DNA of 64,000 nucleotides, taken from assembly GCA_026874595.1 (NCBI GenBank), contig CM049314.1:57832300-57896299 (forward strand), written 5' to 3'. A program made the position numbers and the translations under genes. Shown here in pieces: positions 46,893 through 58,577 of this stretch. Source of the stretch: Sipunculus nudus. Its lineage: Eukaryota > Annelida > Sipuncula > Golfingiida > Sipunculidae. The number at the start of each line of letters is the position of its first letter. The stretch's first letter is position 1. The notes under the pieces are model-generated. The model made no database searches. It was given only the letters and a program-made list of their open reading frames with translations, and was not told the DNA's origin.

Positions 46893-47224
46893 CTACAGGA
46901 AATTACCAAATAACCAAATCATTAAAGAAATCTTCAGATTAGATAAAGAACCTTTCCTTAATTTTAAGAAGATGCAAGAAGAAAAGCATCATCATCATTA
47001 TTACATTAACAATCACACAGCAAGTTTAAATCTTAGGTCCAAATTTCCCCCTGTCTTCGCGCATAGTCTATGCCATTTCTTATTTCTTTATATTTGCGAG
47101 CGTTTCTTATAATAAGATAACATTTTAGGTTATGCATCGTATTGTAATTGTTAATTACAATTGAGTATACCTTACGTAAAGGATTGCGGAACAGATAAAA
47201 CAATCCATTCTTCTACTTACAGGA

Positions 47225-47514
47225 ATACATGAGAGAACAAACAAAGACGAGCATTATGTCCATCTCTTTAAGTCCGCATAGAATTATGATATGCAATGTA
47301 TGTAATATCAATGGGATCCTTAACTGCTCTTTGATGGAGAAAAGTGCTTTGCATGACATATCCTGCTTGACATGGACACAGGAAACAGCGTTGTTCCTCT
47401 TCATGAGATACTTTTAATTTGTTATTGACACACACGACCGCATTTTACGACCAGGTCCACAGGCATTGTCACAAGGGATGTACTTGGTGCAGTCCGTCCG
47501 TATAATCACGTTCG
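47225..47514 (-). pseudogene. Cys-rich, thrombospondin-1-like exon with GT-slippage frameshift
   Basis: It begins after acceptor GTCTTACAG. It encodes TDCTKYIPCDNACGPGRKMR followed by SCV, whose C-x-x-x-C-G-P-G-x-x-x-R-x-C spacing resembles a thrombospondin type 1 repeat. A GTGTGTGT tract then puts the frame out. Removing one GT in thought continues into NNKLKVSHEEEQRCFLCPCQ. Without that the frame meets TAA at about 47,417. A GTAAGT donor lies at 47,220. Likely a decayed exon of a secreted or surface protein. Confidence 0.45.
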
Positions 47515-47698
47515 CTGTAAGACATAAGAATAAATATATTTTATTTGAGACAAATATGTTCAACACTAAAGAACAATAAAATTAAACATAGAAAATAATC
47601 TTGTTGTCGTTTGCCGTGAAACCACAACACTAAATGACAAAGTGCTGGATTTTTTTGCGCTTTACTTACCTTTTGCATGAAATATCATTCACAATGAA

Positions 47699-47919
47699 GG
47701 ATTATAATTGGCGATGCCATTCCATATCAGATACCTGCTAGATATCAAAGGTATTTGCGCATGGCGGCTAGCAAAATCGGGGTCTGGGCGTCCAATATAT
47801 GGTTTATAAGGATTATAATTGGCGATGCCATTCCATATCATATACCTGCTAGCTATCAAAGGTATTTGCGCATGGTGGCTAGTAAAATCAGGGTCTGGAC
47901 GTCCAATATATGGTTTCAT
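47699..47919 (-). repeat. Two-copy 111-bp tandem repeat, in frame on the minus strand
   Basis: Units beginning GGATTATAATTGGCGATGCC occur at 47,699 and 47,810. The unit length of 111 is 37 codons, so the minus strand reads two near-identical 37-residue repeats (KPYIGRPDPDF...AQIPLI...IWNGIANYNP). No splice or start context proves that it is expressed. Confidence 0.7.
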
Positions 47920-48845
47920 CTCTCAGATTAATACTGTTTCACATATATTTTTTATAAACTTGAGTATTTAATCTATTTAAATCTGAAATTTGAAAATAAA
48001 AGCTTAAAAGTAAGGCATTCTTCTTGAAAAGTTTTAGGCTCCATTGTATTTACTTGCTTTTTTAAGTTGCAAGCAGTCCACCTCTGGTCAGCTGTGCCAG
48101 GGTTCCTGATTTGTTATAGGTCACTGGGGGACCCCCCCAACTCCTCTCAGCCGCTCCCTAGACAGTATTATGTAATAATTGTTTTTGTTTGTACTGTGTT
48201 TCCAAAATTGTAATGCAGTTTCAACTTCAATATACACATCTTTCTTGAACTAGAAAATATCCAGACGACTGGATCTCCCACCAAAAGGGAATGTAAAAAA
48301 TGTGTACACACACACCGCCACACACCCTCATAGTCACAGAATTCACCAAAGATAATAATGATCCACTTCATGCAAACTTTGCCAGAGAACCTTATCTGCT
48401 GCAAATACAGAATTGACCTATGTGAGAATCTTGTGTTTTGCCTTTTTATAGAATCTGAAACATGACAAAGATACCACATGTAGAAAAAAAATAAGAAAGC
48501 ACCTATCTCATCAAGTGATGAAAACAATAAAATATACTTGCCTTTATAATTAATAATGGGTTCTTGTAACACTTTGCATTGCAAATTAATGTTGGACAAT
48601 AAGTATAAAAATTCACGTATAAATCCCACGATCCATCAACCTGTGACCTAAACCTGTTCAGGCAAGCAGACCTTTAAGATATGCCTGCTAGCAAACGAGA
48701 CATGATTTTTAAGTGATTTTTTAAAAATCTTGCAATTGCATAAGAAATGTTTATGATTTCAAAATTAAAAAAAAAGCAATAAAAATTAAGAATTCATAAA
48801 AAAAATCCAAATCGGAACCAAGTGGGAACAAAAGTCTATTCAGCT
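47920..48845. other. No supported gene
   Basis: The 153-codon minus-strand ORF at 48,168-48,629 has an A/T-driven composition and no domain. I regard it as chance. Confidence 0.5.
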
Positions 48846-49082
48846 CTGGAGACCCGAAAGATGCACCTGCTATTATAAATATAAGTAGACCTCAGTGAAA
48901 CTTTTTGAGAAATAGTGTCGCATATGAAATGTAAAAATTGTGTATAAAAATTTCATAAAAAAAAAACAAAAATCATTCAATTGTAACCAAAACCTCATCA
49001 TCTCTGGAGACCTACAAGATGCACCTGCTACTACAAATATAAGTAGATCTGAGTAAAACTTTTCGAGATATCGCGTCGCATA
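48846..49082. repeat. Tandem pair of about 157-bp units
   Basis: CTCTGGAGACC...AGATGCACCTGCTA(T/C)TA(T/C)AAATATAAGTAGA(C/T)CT occurs at 48,846 and again at 49,003. Each is followed by a TCG/GTCGCAT end. The copies are diverged. Confidence 0.7.
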
Positions 49083-50136
49083 ACAACTTAGCTGATCTTT
49101 ATATCCCCCGCTCCGCTAAGGCGGGGAATAAATGGCAATTCAAGGAGTAAAAGCATTGATGTAATAATAAAAGAGGATCTAATGAACATTTTTTCATTAT
49201 TGTCCTGCCTCAGAATATGGGAAATAAAGCTTTGTTTGTGCGGTATGTATATGCAGAGGTTTGTTATTCTCACCATTCCCCCTTTCCTTGCATATTAAAT
49301 TAAAAAAAGTATTTATACAAAGATCTAATGAAACATATTCTTGCCTTAGGAGTATTGGACATAAAGTGATCAACCCTGTCTGTCCATCATCTCTGTTATC
49401 ATTAAATATATATTAATTATGAACTTTTTTCCTATACCCACTGTTGAAATAACTTTCATAGGCTGTTAAATGTGGATTTAAGTTATTGAAATGTGAAGTT
49501 TGAAAGCAACCTGTATATTCAGATGTTTAATATTGCAAATGTATACAATTTATAAATTTTACATCGAATTGATGTGATAAAAAAAAGTATAATTGAAACT
49601 TCAAATATTATCTTCCAGCCTCAGCATAATTGGAATAAAGTGATCAGCTTTGTTTGTCTACTAGTCTATCTCTACATTTTTAAATATTCAAATATTCAGT
49701 AATTGAGGATGATTTTTTTTATCCTGTAAGCACATTTAAATAATTTAAAAAAGTTAAAAAAAAATTAGAAAAGATTAAATATCCTGTATGTATAAATTTT
49801 GTACCTCCCATCATTGCACCCCCAACCCATTCCCATTATTGCAACTGTAAACATTTGATAAAATAATAAATAAATATATTATTTAAATATATTATTAACA
49901 TAAATCTAACTGAACAAAAGTGTAACCGGCTGAACTTTCAACATTAGGAAACAGATGGTCTGATAAAAATATTATTTTCAAGAATTTCTTACTCATCGAT
50001 TAAATCCAATCATATCAACCAACCATGGCCTATATAACCTCTTCCTCTCAGACTTTATTTCCATTTGATATTATTCTAAATTTCTACCTTCAAGATCAAC
50101 TTCAGCTGAGCACATCGACACATGGGTCCCTTGTTT
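49083..50136. mobile_element. Probable second member of the AGCTGAGC-ended dispersed element family
   Basis: It contains three diverged occurrences of a CCTCAG-...-AATAAAGTGATCA...TTTGTTTGTC theme (about 49,206, 49,347 and 49,617). It ends TTCAGCTGAGCACATCGACA then CATGGGTCCCTTGTTT, paralleling the 27,075-27,110 end (GTCAGCTGAGCG...GTGGGTCACTTGTT). The start is placed at TTAGCTGATC only provisionally. Non-coding. Confidence 0.45.
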
Positions 50137-52088
50137 AAGGATGGCCTAAAGTGTTAGCCTGACTGTAAAAAAATAATAATTAGAAGAGACAAGGAAACCA
50201 AGCCGGTACCTAAGATTCAATCAAAGCATAAAAGGCAATATCGATCTATCGTAAGCTCCAGCAATCTTAAATCAAAAGAATAAAAGTACCGAATTTTCAG
50301 CAATTTTAAGGGGAAGCGGTAACTATAGGTATCTACAACTGATGATAAATTCATAAAACCGACACATTTGACAGGATTGTAGCTATCTATTGAGACCAAA
50401 TTTGTTATAATATCTTTTGTATTCATGAAGTTATTCACTTAATGATTTTGAAAAGTCGATTCAGCTTAAAGTGTTGATTTTCATTTAGGGTTACTACAGT
50501 CAGTAGCGGATAACTATGACTAAGCTACGACTTTTGACCAGTTATCATGCCAAAATATCATCTATAGACATAGACTTTGAAAAAATCTACTTAAGTTTCG
50601 CCACCGATATGTGGGAAATTAGCGCTGGGCCCGTGAACTGATTTACGTGTTTCGTACACGCAACGGTGAATGCGGCGAACAGGGTATAGACTTGTGATGT
50701 GGAAAAGTAAAAAAAGAAAAAAAAAAAAAAATTCAGAGGCCTAACCTGGACAAAGATAGTGTGTCAATGGTATTAACTTTTGAAAATATCTTCCTACTCA
50801 CGAATTTGCTGATTCTTTTGTAAACAGTCGTTGACTTATTAAATAATCAGTGCCAAAAGGTATTAGTTGACTATTCTAAATACTCTTTAAATATTTGCTA
50901 CAATTATACATCTGTTTTAATCCGATGATAAGTCCGTGTTGACAAATACAGCATCAGATAATCCACCTATCTTATTTCACGCCATGAAGACCATTTTTTT
51001 GTTTACGGATTTCTTTGGCATTATAAGGCATAAGCCTTAAACACAGAACTTCTGCGCCTGACAGTGGAAATGTGACGACTTTTAGATTGATTAACTTACA
51101 TGTTATTATACAAGCTATCTAAGCTTCCTCTTCAGGTGGAAGATCTATTAGTCCTATGGTTGTCTATTTCAAAGACGCTTTTAAGGGCGAATATTTGAAA
51201 CTCTCATATCAGAGGTTATTATGACCAACGGTTATAGCACGTGAACCCCTTTTAATATATTCTTGCTATTTTCAATATGACCATGACAGTTACCTTCAGG
51301 GTTTAGAATGAATGACAATTTCAATCAACATTATCCATTTTCTCCATATTTATCTTGATGTCAACGTATGTTGTAACTTTACATAAGACGTAATTCTTTT
51401 TTCTTCCTTCAGAAGAGAGAAGCAAATATGACTGCTTAACGAAATGATTATGACGTAGTGGCCGGTACCTGCCAGTAAAAAACTCGAGACAGGTTGACAC
51501 AAAACAGGTTAATTTCATCATGGCTACTCCAGCTTTTCACACACCTGCATACATGCCGCCCTCTGGAGGTAGCGTAAATATTCGGTAATACTGTAAATCA
51601 TATATTGTTATCAAACATATAAAGCTATAACAAAAATAATAGTTGAAAATATTCTGCTCGGTTCGACTATATTAATAAGGACATTTTTAAATCCTCTTAC
51701 AAAATGCTCCCTAAATGAGTCTTAATGTTGACTTCCACAATCCCTATGGTCACTCTAAAATGCCGTGTGCATTATATTTCTACTAGCTAGAGTAAAATAA
51801 AATATCTATATCATTTGTCAGGTCAATATGGCATGGCCTTATTTTGTTTATATATATTTGCTCACAATGAAAAGAATGAATTATTAAAGATAAAATATTC
51901 AGAATATTGTCTAATAATAAGTGGTTTTTAGAGATTGAAATGCAAAAATGTTAATTATTTCCGTATTTGTATAGATTTACATTCGTGTTTCAAGTTATAG
52001 CATATAAAGCGGACAATATGTAATATGCAACGGTGGACATCAACTGAAAATGACTTTAATATAGAATAAGCTTCATTTTTCCGACACT
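50137..52088. other. No supported gene
   Basis: Non-coding AT-rich sequence. A Met-initiated 17-codon segment at 51,519 ending GGAG|GTAGCG (MATPAFHTPAYMPPSGG) looks exon-like but has no partner that I could find. Confidence 0.4.
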
Positions 52089-52824
52089 TTACACGTCTGT
52101 CGTCTTCGCTGGCGTTTCGCAAATGGCTCCTGCATATTTTTCCTTGCATGGACGGTCATTCCAGGCCCATTAAAAATCCCCCAAGTGTTGCAGACAATCT
52201 CTTTTGAATTCGTAATTGTCTGTTTGCCCTGGATACCAGTTTACATGGGAAAATGTTACACCAAACGTTCTCCAGATCTAGTTTCCTTCCTTTTTTTGTG
52301 TCAGTCCCTCCGGTCCAATATCCCCAGTGTCTAATGTTGAATAATACTGTATATGGGTAAACTATAATATTGCTTTAAAGTATAATAGTCCATTCGTTTA
52401 TTTGAAGTAATTTAAATAGTAACGCCTGGTTAGCATTCAAAAGCTTTCATAAAGCTTAACTAAATATCATGTATGTATAACGTATGTACTTGAACACATT
52501 TCAATTTAAATAATGAATAAAATCGTGTTAATTAGACGTTTACAGTCCGTCATTTAAGAAAATGAATATTAATGGAAAAATCAAAACGGGATTCACCTGG
52601 CTTCTGAAGCTTTGGGTTGTGAATTATGGTCTCATAGAGAAGATCATTTTCACTCTTTGTTTCTATGTTGACTAAATATCCATTCCCTTTGTTACACAAT
52701 ATTTTGGCGGAGTCCCACGTTTTCCATAATCGGATGAATATGTAACAGGACGCCTTATTCAGATTTGACATTTTGCATGTTGTTCCTCGATGCAAGTAGG
52801 AATATCCAGCGGGACACTCATTAT
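52089..52824 (-). pseudogene. C-type lectin-like domain, two exons, decayed
   Basis: Exon a (52,824-52,597) has acceptor CACCTAAATAG and donor CCAG|GTGAAT. It encodes NECPAGYSYLHRGTTCKM, then ASCYIFIRLWKTWDSAKILC and NGYLVNIETKSENDLL, the first half of a long-form C-type lectin fold. Exon b (52,346-52,089, acceptor CATATACAG, matching phase) continues LFNIRHWGYWTGGTDTKK, TFGVTFSHVNWYPGQTDNYE, RDCLQHLGDF and WAWNDRPCKEKYAGAICETP. Exon b has a one-base frameshift after TKK, a TAG at 52,278-52,280 where Trp is expected, and a TAA at 52,170-52,172. The usual calcium motif reads QTD rather than QPD. Such domains bind sugars or other ligands outside the cell; this copy cannot encode an intact one. 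Confidence 0.8.
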
Positions 52825-52888
52825 CTATTTAGGTGCAAACAACTAGAGTTGAAGTTATACCCTGTTATGCATTGTGCCTTTCATTACA

Positions 52889-54730
52889 ATGCCATACAAA
52901 AATCGTTCAATGTTAATGGTTAATCTTGTCATTCAAGATATACTGTCTGAAGCCAACAAGTTAACCCAAGCAGGACAGCATGGCAACAGTTTCAAAGATG
53001 ATGCTATCATTAATTTACAAGTTAATATCAACAAAAGAGGGGTCAAGCAAGGAAATTTTAAGATACTATTTGACAGAAAAGGTAAAGCTGAGCCTGTGAA
53101 ACTCAATAAAGATGATGCATTTGTAATCATTTATCCATCACCAGGACCAAATTTTCCTCATGTTTTAAACAAAGTCTGTACAGATAGGAAAATAAAGTAC
53201 TCACTAGGGCATCATGTACAAAGTTAAATCTGCGAATGGAATATCCTGAAAAAGAGCTTGTTAGTTTGATTTGGTTGAATTACTTCAAGATGATTGAAAT
53301 TCTAAACAAGGACCCTGAGCCACAGCTGCTACCAGGGAAAATGGAAGGATCACTCAGAGCTGACGACTATCAATGGGGGTATACTCGGGATGACTGTCAA
53401 AATTACTTGCATCATGCTGAGCTTTTTTATCAACTATTCTGGTTGAAATATGGTAGTAAAAATTTGACACCTTACATGATTAATTAATTGACCATGCACC
53501 CACACTGATGAGATCTTTGCCATTTCCAATCAGTAGATTTCAGTCAGAAGGAGGGGAACATGCGAATTATGACCACAATAGGTTTTATTACCAACATACA
53601 ACTCGGCATGGTGGTCGATTCAAAGTGGACCCAATTTTGGCCGTTTTCAGAAACATGTGGAAACGTTTGTGCTATACCGTGTATGAACAAAAAGATGACT
53701 GTGAAACAGCCCTGGAGATTTTCAGGTCCGTTGCCTTATTCAAAGAAGAGCATGTTGCAGCTGCTGTGCTTCAAAAGAACAACAGAAGATTTCTGGTTCT
53801 GCAGAAGTTGAAGAAACTGGGATTCATTTGCCATTGATAACAGAAGCACAGGCAATTGTGAGCAAGTGTGCAGTTTCTGTCATGTGTGACTGGATTTCAA
53901 AATTAAGCATCACTTATTATGGACCCAAACTACCATTTGAAGGAGAAATATTTGTCCTTTTTGGACAAATTCCACAATTTGGTAAAAAGTATGTGAAGTC
54001 AGAATTTATCAGTCTCATTAAACAGTAAGGAGGAAGAGTTACTGACAAATTACCAGGCTCAGGCAAAGCTGAAACAAAAAAGAAGTTTATTGTTCTTGCA
54101 GACAAAATTACTGCTTTTAAAGGAAAAGTACCTAGTGTCATCAGGCAGGCAGCAAGGAAAAACTTCAAGGTGCTTATATTTTCATATGTGATGGACAAGA
54201 TTTAGAGTGGGACAAGTATTGATTCCAAACACTATGAAATAAACTTGCCAAGCCACCTTTGAGCTCTTCCAGGGATACAAGTCCGCAGACAGCACTTTAA
54301 CACAAGAAAATCATTGTTATCCACTGTTAAAGCAGCCAGAAGAAAAAAAAAACAAACATGATAATCTTGAGGCTCAGGTTACAAAGAAGCTTTGTAGGGG
54401 TGTCCCAAAACATGCAACACTTTATTATGTACACAAAAAAGAGGAGAACTGTGCAAGAAAAACAAAATGAGTTTCAAGAAGTCAACAAATTTGTTTGTTA
54501 ATTTGTTTGATGAATACAGACAGCTCACAAAGGAACAAAAAGTCCAGAATTACTTGGAATGGGAAGAAACTAAAGAAAGAATCCAAATGCAACGTGAACG
54601 TTTAAAAGCTAAACTTCAGGCGGTTAAGAATTACAATAGGACAGACAATTATGCAGAGCCAAGAAAAACAGGAATCTTTAATTTTACAGCAGTCCATCAT
54701 GAGAGTCAGTTAAAAATTAGAAATACCTAA
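52889..54730 (+). pseudogene. Degenerate BRCT-like uncharacterised protein, intronless
   Basis: Consecutive blocks in shifting frames (52,889-53,227; 53,236-53,487; 53,508-53,837; 53,828-54,240; 54,467-54,730) read as one broken protein. I do not recognise the first part (EGGEHANYDHNRFYYQHTTR). The section at about 53,930-54,260 looks like a BRCT domain (LPFEGEIFVLFGQIPQFGKK, GGRVTDKLPG, KVLIFSYVMDKI, then YEINLPSHL). It has a stop at 54,027 and further stops after 54,200. The last block is charged and helical (EETKERIQMQRERLKAKLQ). No introns are seen, which fits a retrocopy or a mobile-element ORF. It sits just outside the lectin exons, on the opposite strand. Confidence 0.6.
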
Positions 54731-56685
54731 AAATTAATAATTTACTATGTTCAAAAGCAGCAATCTTGTTATTTCAACTGCATACAAAAACAATACTGAC
54801 CAACATATGATTGCCTATTTTTAGCCTGTTTATTTCTTATTAAATATGAACAATCTGTAAATATCTGTTTCATGAAAATTGAAACACTTCTTAAAATAAG
54901 ATCATCTTCTACATTACATGGGCAAAATACAGGGATACCTGTATGCAGGCATTGTTGGCTGTTTTAAAGCCAATGCATCGAAAGGTTACATCAATCATTG
55001 TATACATATTTTAGTTCAAACTTTAGGCTTTAAAAGAACCTTCATCAGAGCAGTTTTGGCTGAAATAAATGTTTCTGTTAAAGACAGTTTGATGGTATGG
55101 TGTATGGTTGCTAATTAATTTGCAGATCCAGATTCTTGAGCAATATTGGTATAACTAAGTGCATTAATATTTTAAGTAGGATTAGCTATGTCAGTGGAAG
55201 CTAAATTACAAGACATAATGTAGCTTCATGTATATGATATAGACATTTTTGCTTGGATGGTAGCGGGGGGGGGGGGGGGTAATATTATCATCATAGAAAA
55301 AGGACTTAGACTGAACATGAATCATACCTGCAATATTGTGGTTTTTAACCAGACATAATATGCATGGGAATAGTACACGTGCTCCAAAACACGATCCATG
55401 CAGATACTGTTTGTATTGGATCCCCCCCCACATCCCCATTCTCAAACCAAGCATGATGTATGAGCTCTAATAATTTACTTATGTTGATACCAGTGATTTC
55501 TGTGTATTCAGCATGCAATTGTAGTAGCTAGTGGCATGTAGTAATGGTTGTTATCCCCAGTTATAACCTATTACTGTGTGTATAACAGTTGGTAAAACGT
55601 AATGATATTTGTAATTCACTGTGATAATGCACCAGAATATTGAATAATATGCAAAGAAATTGTTTGTGTGGTTTATGTGTGTACAAGCTTTCTGTACATG
55701 GTCATTTTTTGCAATGTTCCTCCTAAAATAAGGCCATTATTATCCTATTACAATTCTAGCATATTGGAAGCGTATATATTTAGACGCAGGCCATGTGGGG
55801 AAACATCAGAAAATTATGTTTGAATATAAGCTTGAAGTTGTGTGAGAAGGCAGCCATTTAAATATCAAAACTGCATAAATGTTAAATGTCTAGGCATGAT
55901 TTGTTAAAATGTGACCAAGAGTTGCCTTAATGCATGCAATGTCTTAAATTCATGCCTTTTTTTACACATATTTGTAACAGATGGTAGGAAAGGATTCTAT
56001 ATAGATTAATAATACACATACAGGAGAGGAATACAGATACTGTTTGGTACGGTAACTTTGACGTCACAGAACTATAAATTTACCCGCCGTGCAAAATTCA
56101 AAAGCAGGGTACCTGACGAAGCCCGATAAACGGTCATTTTCTAATTTATAAGCTTTGTTGCCAAAAATATTTTCATATGGATGTTGCACAATTGTAAAAA
56201 AGCCATCTCTCATCAATACGTGCGAATTAGCAGATATCTAAAAATATCGTTTCAGTTCACTTTTTAAGAGGCGTCCAAATGTAAATCGGACATCCCGGGT
56301 AAGAAGTAACCCGTTTATGCTCAGATGGGCGTTTTGGGTACCATGCAATTTATGTTGTACAAGGGAATGAATATTTAGGATTCCATACCTCATTTTAGTA
56401 TGGTACATTCATAATTTACGTGTAAGTTCTTAGTAAATGATAACTGGATAATGTCAGTATATTCGTATGCAGGGTTGGGTCTTAAAGAAAAAAATTGACC
56501 TTAGGTCTTGACCTTAGTTTATTTAATCATTGCCTATTTTATGTGCATTTTATTCGAACAGAAATTAAGGATTATTCTTTCGAAAAACAGGTCAGTAAAT
56601 TAATGATTCTCAGAGTTATGTACTTATCATGTGACTATTGGCCCGTTCACGCATAAACACAGAGTAACCAGTGATAGTATGACAA
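54731..56685. other. No supported gene
   Basis: Non-coding. A poly-G run lies at about 55,265-55,280. The ORF at 54,918-55,118 has no identifiable feature. Confidence 0.45.
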
Positions 56686-57000
56686 TGGATGTCCTCGAGA
56701 GCACCTCATTATTTTCTGGCTTTAATCGAACCTGAAACCGCGGGACCGAATCGATGCAATAAGGGCAATCTATTTTGATTTATGTATCATTAACACGTTC
56801 AGAGAACAGTGCTTAAATGAGGAATCTATCCACCTTTTGTAGATTTATCTATGCTCTCTTGTTTAAGCAAAATCTACCGTCATATATAGTCAAAATTATC
56901 CCGACAATAAATACACAAGCACATTAGACACTATTATAATAATAGATACTGATGATCTGTTGCAGAAACCAAGTTGTACTATGGCGACCTGGCTTCCTGC
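56686..57000 (+). pseudogene. 3' remnant of a third LRR-Ig gene copy
   Basis: TTTTCTGGCTTTAATCGAAC then CTGAAACCGCGGGACC matches the last codons and 3' UTR of the gene ending at 59,879 (TTTTCTGGCTTTAATGCTAC, CTGAAACAACGGGACC). The match continues through CCTTTTGTAGA and AAATTATCCCGACAATAAAT. The LRR, Ig and membrane coding parts are absent upstream, so only the tail end survived. Confidence 0.65.
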
Positions 57001-58577
57001 CATATAAAAATATTTTAAAAAAATCTCATTAGTATTGTTTCTGTAAGACATTCCCTTTATGGCATTCAATTTGAAAGCAGATACGAAAGCAGCTGATCAT
57101 GCCACATTTGTATCCAAGATTAAAAAAAAATTCCAACAATCTTGTTAGTGTAGAAAATAAATCAGTACTTGTTTTGGTATAAAGCTATGTGTGCTTTTAC
57201 TAATTAAATGTATGGCACTTATATATACAAATATATAAGAATATGTAAAAGGGTAATGCCCGAATGTACAATATCGTGAACATATTTAGTCAAGTTACCG
57301 AAAAAACCGACATAGTAAGCTTGCACTTTAGAATGAGGCAATACACCTTCATTTTAATTACTCACGTAAAACCATCTTTAAATTCACAGTTTTCATAAAG
57401 TCTCTTTAAGAATGGCGATATCCCGGTAATTTGGTCACTGTTACAGACTAAAAAGGGAATCCTATGTTTTGATATGTTCGAAAAAGGACTGTATTTGATA
57501 GCATATGCTTGATGTAGGCCTGAGCACTTGTAAAAGTGATTTATTTCCAGGCATATTGCTATAGTCCTAGAGTCCTAGATGTTTGATATATAAACAAGGT
57601 GAATGTGCCGACCTAATGGGATTACAATGTCCTATGGAACAGTTTATACCCTGTTGGTGATCGCTACACTGAAGATCCATTTATACATGTATCTGCCTAT
57701 TTTACTTTTGTTACACCTAAACGAATTGTGTTCGTAACGTCACAGAACATGACTAGTCTAATATGTAACTGTTTTGAGGATATAAAATTAATGTATTTTT
57801 TTATAACGCAAGTGAAAGTTTGACTGATCCATATTGATAAAATATTGAAACACACAGAAATAAATGAATCAGGTCACGGACGAAGTAACTCGAATATACA
57901 AAAACTAGCCAACATTAAGCACTAAACAAGTCAAATTTAGACACAGCCTCATTGTATGAACATTCTAACACAACCTGAATTCAAAATTAGAGACCCATTA
58001 GAAATAAAGATGTTTTCTGACTTCAAGGTTAACATTCAATGTCAGACCGTTTTGACATAATTCTTGTTTTTTTTTGCGGTCAATTGATCAAATCAGAAGA
58101 TAATCCAAGAAAACACTAATTCAAACAGTCTTGTGATATTCAACTGGATTTATAATGGATATACATGAATCGTTTGCAGAAACCCAGTGGTTTTTAAATT
58201 CGATGAAAAGGGCTCTATATAATCTGCATCTGACTGATGTAAAAGTGATTATTCAAAGCCATTTTCTGCTGATGGTCTCGTTGTTTGTACAATAATATTA
58301 AACTTAGTGAAGGCGGTTATAATAAAGTATGGTTAACAATCAACATCTGTCACACCATGGTTTAGGTCATCCCACGGAAGACTTAATGTGCGACGATTTC
58401 ATGCAAATATACACGGTCTGAAAGACGTAAAACCAGTCAGTAAATACAGGATCATCAAATCTATTTACTTAACATATGACTATCATTACCATTGTTTGCG
58501 TGTCATTTAGCAATGGAAATATAGGCAGGAAAATCCTTGATTGTTGACGGAAACTTGGATTGATACTCACGCTTAGG
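57001..58577 (+). promoter_or_regulatory. Upstream region of the LRR-Ig gene, duplicated at 63.06-64.0 kb
   Basis: Sequence from GTCACAGAACATGACTAGTC (about 57,739) onward recurs, diverged, from about 63,075 (GTCACAGAACATGATTCGTC), including AACATTAAGCACTAA versus TACATTAAGCATTAA. Such shared upstream DNA in a tandem gene family probably includes the promoter. I cannot point to a specific TATA box. Confidence 0.5.

Noticed and set aside
48168..48629. 153-codon minus-strand ORF
   Set aside because: The composition follows local A/T content, there is no domain, and no splice or signal features are convincing.
51519..51570. Short exon starting MATPAFHTPAYM with a donor-like GTAGCG
   Set aside because: Attractive start context but no downstream exon could be joined in phase.
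58560..58577. Six extra N-terminal codons of the second LRR gene
   Set aside because: There is no ATG there; the first ATG at 58,578 directly precedes a good signal peptide.
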